A stretch of 64,000 nucleotides of DNA, taken from positions 124,001 through 188,000 of the forward strand of contig NW_026111774.1 of the NCBI RefSeq assembly GCF_024679095.1. The letters are read 5' to 3'. The DNA comes from Eriocheir sinensis. Lineage: Eukaryota; Arthropoda; Malacostraca; Decapoda; Varunidae. This document shows positions 16,981 through 35,296 of this stretch, piece after piece (the stretch's first letter is position 1; each line of letters opens with the position of its first letter). The notes under the pieces are model-generated. The model saw only the letters and a list, made by a program, of their open reading frames with translations, did no database searches and was not told the DNA's origin. Position numbers and translations under genes: made by a program.

Positions 16981-17838
16981 TATAAAAATATATATACAAA
17001 ATACACATTAAATACTGTAAATTCGCGTCAAAATAAATAAACAAAATATCAATAAAAGAATGTGTATTTGTATGAAAATAGATATACAAAATACACATAA
17101 AATAACCTAAATTTGTATCATACTATATACAAAAATACACAAAAATATTTTAAATTTGTATAAAAATAAATATACAAAATACACATAAAATTAGCTAAAT
17201 TTGTATTGAAATACATATACAAAATACACATAAAATAATGCAAATTTAAATGAAAAGACATAAACAAATACACTTAAAATAACGTAAATTTGTATAAAAA
17301 AAATATATACAAAACACAAATAGAATAATGTAAAATCGTATCAAAATAAATACACAGAATATTGATAAAATAATGTAAATTTGTATAAAAATAAAGAGGC
17401 AAAATACCCATAAAATAACGCATTTTTTTTATTTATAAAAATATATATACCAAGACACACATAAAATATTTGAATTTGTATTAAAATAAATATATAAAAA
17501 ACACATACAATAAGGTAAATTTGTATTGAAATAGATATGCAAAATACATATAAAACAATGTAAATTTGTTTCAAAACATATATACGAATACACATAAAAT
17601 AACGTAGATTTGTATAAAAATATATATACAAAATACACATAAAATGAAGTAAATACGTATAAAAAAATGTATACAAAATACACATAAAATAATGTAAATT
17701 CGTATCAAAATAAATAAAAAATAATAAAAGAATGTGTATTTATAAATATAAATATACAAAATACACATAAAATAACGTAAATTTATAGAAAACTATATAC
17801 AAAAATACACAGAAGTATTTTAATTTGTATGAAAATAG
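16981..17838 (-). repeat. Satellite run 14, inverted; right arm of a foldback, cut by the island
   Basis: About 19 monomers, matching 44165-45000 directly and 16280-16977 in inverted orientation. Shared marks with 44.2-45.0 kb are TAAATTCGCGTCAAAA (17022) and ATAAAGAGGCAAAATACCC (17391). The last unit is broken at GAAAATAG (17831-17838), after which unrelated sequence starts. Confidence 0.9.
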
Positions 17839-17918
17839 TGTTAGCCTTTCTTGTTACCAACTTTAAGTGGTTTGTGTTATGTGTTAATATTTAATAATTT
17901 TAAGGCGCGAACTGTTAT

Positions 17919-17940
17919 CTCACGTGAGGTCCGGTATACC
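17919..17940. promoter_or_regulatory. Two short palindromes in the island (E-box type and GGTATACC)
   Basis: CTCACGTGAG at 17919-17928 is a perfect 10-bp palindrome with a CACGTG core, the general E-box word. GGTATACC at 17933-17940 is a perfect 8-bp palindrome 4 bp later. Either may be chance in 600 bp, and there is no evidence of use. Confidence 0.25.
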
Positions 17941-18008
17941 GTTGCCTGCTTTCTCCAGTTGATAGAAGTCGTGAGACAACACAATAGCCTTTTTAGTTAA
18001 GTGATGTG

Positions 18009-18070
18009 TGGCCGAGCGGTAGCCGTTATAAGTTCACTTTAGTTCTCTCTCTCAGGTTGATACAAATACC
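18009..18070 (+). promoter_or_regulatory. Candidate Pol III internal promoter (tRNA-like boxes A and B)
   Basis: TGGCCGAGCGG at 18009-18019 fits the eukaryotic box A consensus and looks like the D-arm of a leucine or serine tRNA. A weak box B candidate, GGTTGATACAAATACC, starts at 18055, about 35 bp beyond box A, which is normal tRNA spacing. No cloverleaf can be folded with confidence, so this would be a tRNA-derived SINE head and not a tRNA gene. The same bases also support a Pol II reading. Confidence 0.35.
18027..18056 (+). promoter_or_regulatory. Candidate Pol II core promoter (TATA plus initiator) in the island
   Basis: TATAAG lies at 18027-18032, and TCAGG at 18052-18056 places an initiator-like A 27 bp from the start of the TATA word, the usual spacing. 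An LTR reading of the island would predict such a pair near its U3/R border. It overlaps the tRNA-like boxes, so at most one reading is probably right. Confidence 0.3.
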
Positions 18071-18282
18071 AAATGTATTTTAACTATATTAACAGTTGTA
18101 CTACATAAGGTTTACAGTTTACGTGAGCGAGACGCACGAAATCAGAGACAGCCACACCGCTGCAGGGCGCGGGGCGGCAGAGCACCGCTCGCCTGCCCGT
18201 CACCCGTCTTCTCTCTTCTTCTCTGCGTTGTTCGCCCGTTTTATTTGCTTGTAGTTCGTCCGGAAGGGTGTGGGTTCCGGTT

Positions 18283-18305
18283 GATGACTGTTGATGAAAG
18301 TCATC
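18283..18305. repeat. Small hairpin in the island
   Basis: GATGACT (18283-18289) and AGTCATC (18299-18305) are reverse complements around a 9-bp loop. No T-run follows on either side, so it is not a typical terminator. Confidence 0.4.
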
Positions 18306-18455
18306 ATTTGCTGATCCTAGTGTCAGTTCATCACAGCTTCCCACGGCCAAAAGCACGACGTGTTGTTAGACATCCTGTTGTGCGACACCGACCGGGTGTC
18401 GCCACACGTACAGTCATACATACACATGTACATTATAATATACACATTACATCAG

Positions 18456-18638
18456 ATATGCAAAATAAGGTAAATTCGTTTCAAACTCAATAAAAAAAAT
18501 TCAGATAAAAGAACGTATATTTGTAGAAAAAATAAATATACAAAATACACATAAGATAACGAAAATTTGTATGAAAATATATAAAAAAATAAACAAAAAT
18601 AATTTCAATTTGTATGAAAATAAATATACAAAATACAC
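18456..18638 (-). repeat. Satellite run 15, continuation of the minus run after the island
   Basis: About four monomers resume at ATATGCAAAATAAGG. One unit near 18478-18500 is altered (TTTCAAACTCAATAAAAAAA). The run ends in a near-palindromic switch at 18609-18668. Confidence 0.85.
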
Positions 18639-18668
18639 ATGTATTTTGTATATCTATTTTCACACAAA
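18609..18668. repeat. Near-palindromic orientation switch
   Basis: TACAAAATAC (18627-18636) and GTATTTTGTA (18641-18650) pair around a 4-bp spacer. Pairing continues outward to arms of about 28 bp with two mismatches. The switch near 57518 uses the same core words but has different outer flanks. Confidence 0.8.
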
Positions 18669-19356
18669 TTTAATTAGTTTTGTGTATTTTTGCATATAGT
18701 TTTATATAAATTTACGTTATTTTATTTGTATTTTGTATATTTATATTTATACAATACACATTCTTTTATTAGTATTTTCTTTATTTATTTTCATACGAGT
18801 TTACATTATTTTATGTGTATTTTGTATACCTTTTTTTATACGTATTTACTTCATTTTATGTGTGTTTTGTATATTTATTTTCATAGAAATCTACGTTATT
18901 TTATGTGTATTCGTATATATATTTTGAAAAAAATTTACATGGTTTTATTTGTATTTTGCATATCTATTTCAATACAAATTTACCTTATTGTATGTGCATT
19001 TTGTATATTTATTTTAATACAAATTCAAATATTTTATGTGTGTCTTGGTATATATATTTTTATAAAAAATGCGTTATTTTATGGGTATTTTGCATCTTAA
19101 TTTTCATACAAATTTACATTATCTTAATATTCTGTGTATTTATTTTGATACGATTTTATATTATTCTATTTGTGTTTTGTATATAAATTTTTTTATACAT
19201 ATTTACATTATTTAATGTGTATTTTTATATATATATATTTTATACAAATTTACGGTATTTTAAGTGTATATTGTATATCTGTTTTCATACAAATACACAT
19301 TCTTTTATTTATATTTTTTTTATTTATTTTGACGCGAATTTACATTATATAATGTG

Positions 19357-19361
<5 letters not shown>
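18639..19361 (+). repeat. Satellite run 16, one HOR pass
   Basis: Monomers follow the standard order from the unit with AATTAGTTTTGTGT through ACACATTCTTTTATTAG, TTACTTCATTTTATG, GAAATCTACGTTATTTTATG, TTTACCTTATTGTATGTGC, AAATGCGTTATTTTATGG and TTACATTATTTAATG. A unit near 19118 is shortened by several bases (ACATTATCTTAATATTC). Confidence 0.91.
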
Positions 19362-19421
<60 letters not shown>

Positions 19422-19434
19422 TATATCTTTATAA

Positions 19435-19501
<67 letters not shown>
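19362..19501. repeat. (TA)n tract in two parts
   Basis: Two TA stretches (19362-19418 and 19440-19500) are separated by about 21 bp containing TATCTTTATAAATAAA. The second ends in a run of T. Confidence 0.95.
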
Positions 19502-19508
<7 letters not shown>

Positions 19509-21172
19509 TATACGTGTTTACATCATTTGATGTGTATTTTGTATATATATTTCTATAGAAATCTACGTTGACTTATGAGTATTCGTATATAGATTCTGAA
19601 ATAAATTTACACTGTTTTATGTGTATTTTGCATATTTTTTCAATACAAATTCACCTTATTATATATGCATTTTGTATATTAATTTTAATACAAATTTAAT
19701 TATGCTATATGTATTTTTGTATATGTATTTTTATAAAAATATGCTTTATTTTATGGGTATTTTGCATTTTTATTTTCATACAAGTTTACATTATTTTATT
19801 TATATATATATATTTTTTTTTTGGAACAATTTTACATTATTCTATGTGTATTTTGTATATCTATTTTTATACGTATTTACTTAATTTTATGTGTATTTTG
19901 TATATATATTTTTATAGAAATCTACGTTATTTTATGTGTACTCGTATATATATTTTGAAACAAATTTATATTGTTTTAAATGTATTTTTGCATATCTCTT
20001 TCAATACAAGTTTACCTTATTGTATGTGCATTTTGTATATTTATTTCAATACAAATTTAAATATTTTATGTGTATTTTGGTATATATATTTTTATAAGAA
20101 ATGCGCTATTTAATGGGAATTTTGCATCTTTATTTTCATACAAATTTACATTATTTTATTAATATTTGGTGTATTTATTTTGATACGATTTCACATTATT
20201 CTATTTGTTTTTTGTATATATTTTTTTTATACATATTTACATTATTTAATGTGTATCTTGCATATATATTTCATACAAATTTATTATCTATTATTTATTT
20301 TCATACAAATACACATTCTTTTCATGATATTTTGTTTATTTATTTTGACACGAATTTACCTAGATATGTATTTTGTATATATATTTTTATACGTATTTAC
20401 ATAATTTCATGGGTATTTTGTATATATATTTCTATAGAAATCTACCTTATTTTATGTGTATTCGTATATATATTTTGAAACAAATTTACTTTGTTTTATA
20501 TGTATTTTTGAATATCTCAATACATATTTACCTTACTGTATATGCATTTTGTATATTTATTTCAATACAAATTTAAATATTTTATGTGTATTTTGGTATA
20601 TATATTTTTATAAAAAATGCGCTATTTTATGGGAGTTTTGCATCTTTCTTTTCACACAAATTTACATTATTTTATTGATATTCTGTGTATTTATATTGAT
20701 AGGATTTTACATTATTCTATTTCTTTTTTGTATATATTTTTTTATACACATTTACATTATTTAATGTGTATCTTGCATATATATTTTATACAAATTTACG
20801 TTATTTTAAGGGTATTTGTTTATATATTTTCATTCAAATTTACATTATTTTATGTGTATTTTGTATATGTATTATAATACAAATTTACCTAATTTTATGA
20901 GTATTTTGTATATTTCTTTTCATACAAATTTTAAATATTTATGTGTATTTTTGTATATAGTTTTATACAAATCTAGGTTATTTTATGTACGCATTTACAT
21001 TATTTAATGTGTTTTGTATATATATTTTTATGCAAATTTACTTTATTTTATGTGCATTTTTGTACATATATTTTTTTAGAAATTTGCGTTATTTTATGTG
21101 TATTTGTATATGTTTTCTCATACAAATTTACATTATTTTATTGCTATTTTGTTTATTCATTTTGATACGAAT
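19502..21172 (+). repeat. Satellite run 17, copy of 1-1626, ends at J1
   Basis: From 19547 it parallels run 1 base for base apart from scattered substitutions and an 8-bp loss near 20516 (ATCTCAATACATATT). A short TATATATATATTTTTTTTTTGG stretch near 19801-19822 replaces a similar unit at 252-280 in run 1. Confidence 0.93.
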
Positions 21173-23943
21173 GAAAATAGATATACAAAATATACATAAA
21201 ATAAACTAAATTTGTATTGAAATATATATACAAAATACATAAAATGATGTAAATTTGTATCAAAATATTTTAGCAGCTGCGCATAAAATAACGTAAATTT
21301 GTTTTAAAATATACAAAATACACATTAAATAATGTAAATATGTATAAAAAAATATATACAAAACACAAATAGAATAATGTAAAATCGTATCAAAATAAAT
21401 ACACAGAATATTAATAAAGCAATGTAAATTTGTATGAAAATAAAGATGCAAAATACCCATTAAATAACGCATTTTTATAAAAATATATATACCAAAAAAC
21501 ACATGAAAAAATTAATTTGTATTAAAATAAATATACAAAATACACATACAATAAGGTAAATCTGTATTAAAATAGATATGCAAAATACATATAAAACAAT
21601 GTAAATTTGTTTCAAAATAAATATACGAATACACATAAAATAACGTAGATTTCTATAAAATTATGTATACAAAATACACATAAAATTAAGTAAATACGTA
21701 TAAAAAAATGTATACAAAATACACATAAAATAATGTAAATTCGAAACAAAATAAATAAAAAAATACCAATAAAAGAATGTGGTTTGTATAAATATAAATA
21801 TACAAAATACACATAAAATAACGTAAATTTGTATAAAACTATATACAAAAATACACAAAAGTAATTAAATTTGTATGAAAATAGATATACAAAATACAGA
21901 TAAAATAAGCTAAATTTGAATATAAATGTATATACAAAATACATAAAATAATGTAAATTTGTATCAAAATATTTATAAAAATACATATAATAGCGTAAAT
22001 TTGTTTAAAAATATATAAACAAAATACAAATTAAGTACTGTAAATACTTATAAAAATATATACAAAATACTAATATAATAATGTAATTCGTATCAAACTA
22101 AATAAACAAAATATCAATAAAATAATGTAAATTTGTATGAGAAAACATATACAAATACATATAAAATAACGCTAATTTCTATTAAAATACATGTCCAAAA
22201 ATGAACGTAAAATAAAGTAACTTTGGATAAAAATATATATACAAAACACACATTAAATAATGTAAATGCGTACATAAAATAACCTAAATTTGTATACAAC
22301 TATATGTAAATACACAAAAATAATTTTAATTTGTATGAAAAGAAATATACAAAATACACACAAAATAATGTAAATTTGAAAGAAAATATATAAACAAATA
22401 CACATATAATAACGTAAATTTGTATGAAATATATATTGAAAATGCACATTAAATAATGTAAATATGTATGAAAAAATATATACAAAAGACAAATAGAATA
22501 ATGTAAAATCGTATCACAGAATATTAATAAAATAATGTAAATTTGTATGAAAATTAAGATGCAAAATACATATAAAATAACGCATTTTTTAAAAATTTAT
22601 TGATACCAAAATACACATAAAATATTTGAATTTGTATTAAAATAAATATACAAAATGCACATACAATAAGGTAAATTTGTATTGAAATAGATATGCAAAA
22701 TACATATAAAATAATGTAAATTTGTTTCAAAATATATATACGAATACACATAAAATAACGTAGATTTCTATAAAAATACATATACAAAATACACAATATT
22801 AAGTAAATACGAATAAAAAAATGTATACAAAATACACATAAAATAATGTAAATTCGTATAAATGTAAATAAACAATATACCAATAAAAGAATGTGTATTT
22901 GTATAAATATAAATATACAAAATGCACATAAAATAACGTAAATTAATATAAAACTATATACATAAAATAACGCAAATTTCTATAAAAATATATGTACAAA
23001 AATTAACTTAAAATAAATTTGCATAAAAAATATATATACAAAACACACTTTAGATAATGTAAATGATTATAAAAATATGTATACAAAATACCTATGAAAT
23101 AATTTAAATTCGTATCGAATTAAATTAAGAAAATACCAATAAAATAATGAAATTTTGGATGAAAATATATATACAAAATACACATAAAATAACCTAAATA
23201 CAAATATACACATAAAATAATTTAAAATTGAATTAAATAAATATACAAAATAAACATAAAATAAGGTAACCTAAAGATAACCTAAGATAACCTAAATACA
23301 AATAAAAAAAAACATTAAATAATTTAAAATTGAATGAAATAAATATACAAAATAAAAATAAAATAAGGTAAATTTGTAATAAAATATATGTAAGAATACA
23401 CATAAAATAATATAAATTTGTATGAAAATATATATGCAAATACACATAAAATAACATGAATTTGTATAAAATTTGTTTCAAAATATATACGAATACACAC
23501 AATAAAATAACGTAAATTTTTATGAAAATGTATATATAAAATACACATAAAATATTTTAAATACGTAGAAAAATATAGATACAAAATACACATAAAATAA
23601 TGTAAATTCGTAAAAAATTAAATACACAAAATTCCAATAAAAGAATGTATATTTGTAGGAAAATATATATACAAAAAACAAATAAAATAACTAAAATTTG
23701 TATAAAAATATATACAAAAATACACAAAAATAATTTAAATTTGTTTGAAAATAGATATGCAAAGTACACATAAAGTTATGCAAATTTGTATTGAAATACA
23801 CATACAAAACTCACATAAAATAATGTAAATTTGTATGAAAATATATAAACAAATACATATAAAATAACGTAAATTTGGATAAAATATATATACAAAATAT
23901 ACATTAAATATTTTAAATAAGTATAAAAATATATTATATTATA
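21173..23943 (-). repeat. Satellite run 18, J1 to J3
   Basis: About 60 monomers. The first kilobase resembles 25678-26508. About 22.3-23.2 kb is the complement of the series in run 3. The part from about 23.37 kb to the end resembles 11990-12565. A private micro-duplication lies at 23266-23297. It contains both the UNIT after J1 and the unit before J3, so it links two recurring junctions. Confidence 0.92.
23266..23297. repeat. Short 10-11 bp tandem repeat inside the array
   Basis: TAACCTAAA, GATAACCTAA and GATAACCTAA follow one another, a triplication not seen elsewhere in the window. It sits between two similar copies of the neighbouring monomers (about 23216-23265 and 23305-23370), so a local duplication of about 100 bp accompanies it. 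Confidence 0.8.
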
Positions 23944-25677
23944 TATATTTTTATTGATATTTGCGTTATTTATGTGTATTTTGTATATGTTTTCTCATAG
24001 AAATTTACATTATTTTATTGGTATTTTGTCTATTTATTTTAATACGAATTACATTATTATTTGTGTATTTTGTACATTTTTTTTATACGTATTTACATTA
24101 TTTAATGTGTATTTTGTTTATATATTTTTATACAAATTTACGTTATTATATGTGTATTTGTATAAGAATTTTGATACAAATTTACATTATTTTATGTATT
24201 TTGTATTTATATATCAATTCAAATTTAGCTTATTTTATGTGTATTTTGTATATCTATTTATTTTAATACAAAATCAAATATTTTATGTTTTTCGTATATA
24301 TTTTTATAAAAATACGTTATTTTATGGGTATTTTGCATCTTAATTTTCATACAAATTTACATTATTTTATTAATATTTTCTGTATTTATATTGATACGAT
24401 TTTACATTATTTTATTTGTGTTTTGTATATATTTTTTTATACATATTTTCATTATTTAATGTGTTTTTTGTATATATATTTGATACATATTTACGTTATT
24501 TTAAGTTATTTTATGTGTATTTGTTTATATATTTTGACACATATTTACAATATTTTATGGGTATTTTGTATATATATTTCAAAAGAAATTTACCTAGTTT
24601 TATGTGTATTTTGAATATCTATTTTTATACAAACTCAAATTATTTTTATGTATTTTTGTATATATTTCAATACAAATTTTAGTTATGTTATGTGTATTTT
24701 GTAAATCTATTTTCATTCAAATATATATTATTTTATTGGTATTTTGTTGATTTATATTGATACGAATTTACATTATTTTATATGTACTTTGTATATATAT
24801 TTTTATACGCATTTACATTATTTAATATTTATTTTGAATATATAATTTTATACAAATTCATGGTATTTTATGTGTATTTGTATATATATATTCATATAAA
24901 TTTACATTAATTTATGAGTATATTGTACATATATTTCATTACAAATTTACCTTATTTTATGTTTATTTTGTATGTGTATTTTGTACATTTATATTTATAC
25001 AAATACACATTCTTTTATTGGTATTTTGTTTATTTATTTTGTTTCGAATTTACATTATTTTATGTGTAATTTGTTTACATTTTTTTATACGTATTTACTT
25101 AATTTTATGTGTATTTTGTATATATATTTTTATAGAAATCTACGTTATTTTATGTGTATTCGTATATATATTTTGAAACAAATTTACATTGTTTTATATG
25201 GATTTTTGCATATCTCTTTCAATAGAAGTTTACCTTATTGTATGTGCATTTTCTATATTTATTTCAATACAAATTTAAATATTTTATGTGTATTTTGGTA
25301 TATATATTTTTATAAGAAATGCGCTATTTGATGAGAGTTTTGCATCTTTATTTTCATACAAATTTACATTATTTTATTAATATTCGGTGTATTTATTTTG
25401 ATTCAATTTTACATTATTCTATTTGTTTTTTGTATATATATTTTTGTGTATTTTTGTATATAGTTTTATTCAAATTTAGGTTATTTTATGTACGCATTTA
25501 CATAATTTAATGTGTGTTTTGTATATATATTTTTATGCAAATTTACTTTATTTTATGTGCATTTTTGTACATATATTTTTTTAGAAATTTGCGTTATTTT
25601 ATGTGTATTTGTATATGTTTTCTCATACAAATTTACATTATTTTATTGCTATTTTGTTTATTTATTTTGATACAAAT
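23944..25677 (+). repeat. Satellite run 19, J3 to J1
   Basis: It starts with the J3 series (TTTTTATTGATATTTGCGTT). Near 24500 it switches to units such as TTTTGACACATATTTACAAT and TTTATATTGATACGAATTTAC, also seen at 42.6, 45.6 and 58.6-58.8 kb. It ends with the J1 series. Near 25443 the array jumps directly between HOR units (TATATTTTTGTGTATTTTTG). Confidence 0.92.
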
Positions 25678-26508
25678 GAAAATAGATATACAAAATATAC
25701 ATAAAATAAACTAAATTTGTATTGAAATATATATACAAAATACATAAAATAATGTAAATTTGTATCAAAATATTTCAACAGATACGCATAAAATAACGTA
25801 AGTTTGTTTTAAAATATACAAAATACACATTAAATAATGTAAATATGCATAAAAAAATATATACAAAACACAAATAGAATAATGTAAAATCGTATCAAAA
25901 TAAATACACAGAATATTGATAAAACAATGTAAATTTGTATGAAAATAAAGATGCAAAATCCCCATTAAATAACGCATTTTTTAAAAAAATATATATACCA
26001 AAATACACATGAAAAAATTAATTTGTATTACAATAAATATACAAAATACACATACAATAAGGTAAATCTGTATTGAAATAGATATGCAAAACACATATAA
26101 AACAATGTAAATTTGTTTCAAAATATATATACGAATACACATAAAATAACGTAGATTTGTATAAAAATATATATACAAAATACCCATAAAATGAAGTAAA
26201 TACGTATAAGAAAATGTATACAAAATACACATAAAATAATGTAAATTCGTATCAAAATAAATAAACAAAATACCAATAAAAGAAAGTGTATTTGTATAAA
26301 TATAAATATACAAAATACACATAAAATAGCGTAAATTTGTATAAAACTAAATACAAAAATACACAGAAGTAATTAAATTCGTATGAAAATAGATATACAA
26401 AATACAGATAAAATAAGCTAAATTTGAATTGAAATGTATGTACAAAATACATAAAATAATGTAGATTTGTATCAAAATATTTATAAAAATACATATAATA
26501 ACGTAAAT
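25678..26508 (-). repeat. Satellite run 20, inverted after J1
   Basis: About 18 monomers parallel to 21173-22000, sharing the ATTAAATAACGCATTTTT unit and ACACATGAAAAAATTAATTT (about 26000). It flips forward at ACGTAAATTTTGATACG, where two units are joined through a shared AAATTT. Confidence 0.9.
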
Positions 26509-32138
<5,630 letters not shown>

Positions 32139-33540
32139 AATATAAATATACAAAATGCACATAAAATAAGGTAAATTTATATAAAACAATATACAAAGAT
32201 ACACAAAAGTAATTAAATTTGTATGAAAATAGATATACAAAATACACACAAAATAAGCTTAATTTGAATTGAAATATATGTACAAAATACATAAAATAAA
32301 GTAAATTTGTATCAAAATATTTTTACAAATACACATATAATTACGTAAATTTTATAAAAAAAAATATATAAACAAAATACACATTAAATAATGTAATTAC
32401 GTATAAAAAAATATATACAAAATTCACATATAATCATGTAATTCGTATCAAAATAAATAAACAAAATACCAATAAAATAATGTAAATTTTTATGAGAAAA
32501 CATATACAAAATTCACATAAAATAATTAAATTTCTATAAAATTATATGTACAAAAATGCACATAAAGTAAATTTGCATTAAAAAACATATACAAAACACA
32601 CATTACATAATGTAAATGAGTATAAACATATGTATACAAAATACCTTTAAAAAATCTAAACTCGTATCGAGTTAAATAAAGAAAATACCAATAAAATAAT
32701 GTAATTTTGGATGAAGATATATATAGAAAATACACATAAAATTACGTAAATGCAAATACAAATATACACATAAAATAATTTAAAATTGAATGAAATAAAT
32801 ATACAAAATAATCATAAAATAAGGTAAATTTGTAATGAAAAATATGTAAAAATACACGTAAAATAATATAAATTTGTATGAAAATATATATACAAATACA
32901 CATAAAATAACATGAATTTGTATAAAATTTGTATCAAAATAAATAGGAATACACACAATAAAATAATGTAAATTTTTATTAAAATATATATACAAAATAC
33001 ACATAAAATAATGTAAATACGTAGAAAAATATATATATATATATACAAAATACACATAAAATAATGTAAACTCGTATCAAAATAAATAAACAAAATTATA
33101 ATAAAAGATTGTATATTTGTAGGAAAATATATATACAAAATACAAATAAAATAACTAAAATTTGTATAAAAATAAATACAAAAATACACAAAAATAATTT
33201 AAATTTGTTTGAAAATAGATATGCAAAATACACATAAAGTTAGGCAAATTTGTATTGAAATACATATACAAAATACACATAAAATAATGTAAATTTGTAT
33301 GAAAATATATAAACAAATACACATAAAATAACGTAAATTTGGATAAAAATCGTATCAAAATAAATAAACAAAATACCAATAAAAAAATGTGTATTTGTAT
33401 AAAAATAAATATACAAAATACACATAAAATATCGTAAATTTATATAAAACTATATACAAAAATACACAAAAGTAGTTAAATTTGTATGAAAATAGATATA
33501 CAAAATACACATAAAATAAACTAAATTTGAATTGAAATAT
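32139..33540 (-). repeat. Satellite run 25, inverted
   Basis: About 31 monomers, with the same series as 11400-12500 but diverged. A small TA stretch (33029-33044) interrupts one unit. Near 33345 two units are fused (GGATAAAAATCGTATC). Confidence 0.9.
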
Positions 33541-34807
<1,267 letters not shown>

Positions 34808-34894
<87 letters not shown>

Positions 34895-34947
34895 TATATA
34901 TATAAATATATATATATATAAAAATATATATTTATATATATATATAA
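34808..34947. repeat. (TA)n tract present in only one of two block copies
   Basis: About 140 bp of TA with AAAATA and TTTATA interruptions toward its right side. The homologous place in run 6 (about 7273-7297) has only TATATATATA. The offset between copies changes from about 27,526 to 27,650 bp across it, a net gain of about 124 bp. Confidence 0.95.
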
Positions 34948-35296
34948 TCACATTAAATAATGTAAATATGTATACAAAAATATATACAAAACACAAATAG
35001 AATAATGTAAAATCGTATCAAAATAAATAAACATAATATTAATAAAATAATGTAAATTTGTATGAAAATTAAGATGCAAAATACCCCCAAAATAGCACAT
35101 TTTTTATAAAAATATACATACAAAAACACACATATAATATTTGAATTTGTATTAAATAAATTTAGGAAATGCACACACAATAAGGTAAATTTGTATTGAA
35201 ATAGATATGCAAAATACATATAAAACAATGTAAATTTGTTTCAAAATATATATACGAATACACATAAAATAACGCATATTTTATAAAGATATATAT
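34948..35296 (-). repeat. Satellite run 27, end of the duplicated block
   Basis: Matches 7298-7642. Homology stops at TTTTATAAAGATATATAT, where this copy turns into T-rich sequence (TTTTTTTTTGTACGCATTTA) and the other copy continues minus. Confidence 0.9.

Larger units (their letters stand above)
17839..18455. mobile_element. Non-satellite island; candidate solo LTR or SINE-like insertion, family unknown
   Basis: This is the only stretch of ordinary base composition, with CpG-rich parts (for example GCAGGGCGCGGGGCGGC near 18163). It interrupts a minus-oriented monomer: GAAAATAG precedes it and ATATGCAAAATAAGG follows. The left end begins TGTTAGCC. A closing CA is present at 18453-18454, so a TG...CA solo LTR of about 616 bp can be drawn, but no clear target-site duplication is visible. 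The right end is AT-rich and could also be set near 18425. No reverse transcriptase, integrase, transposase or terminal inverted repeat is present. Two small open frames (90 codons minus at 18084-18356; 82 codons plus at 18245-18493, running into satellite) resemble nothing I recognise. A tRNA-headed SINE is the main alternative. The insertion event is much surer than the class. Confidence 0.6.

Noticed and set aside
18001..18075. A tRNA gene
   Set aside because: Box A is good but box B is weak. I could not pair an acceptor stem or anticodon arm, so it is kept only as a possible SINE head.
18084..18356. 90-codon minus-strand frame in the island
   Set aside because: No recognisable domain. 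It lies in GC-rich sequence where stops are rare, and the overlapping plus-strand frame is equally plausible. Not enough for a gene call.
17839..18455. DNA transposon with terminal inverted repeats
   Set aside because: The two ends are not reverse complements beyond TG/CA, and no transposase-like frame is present.
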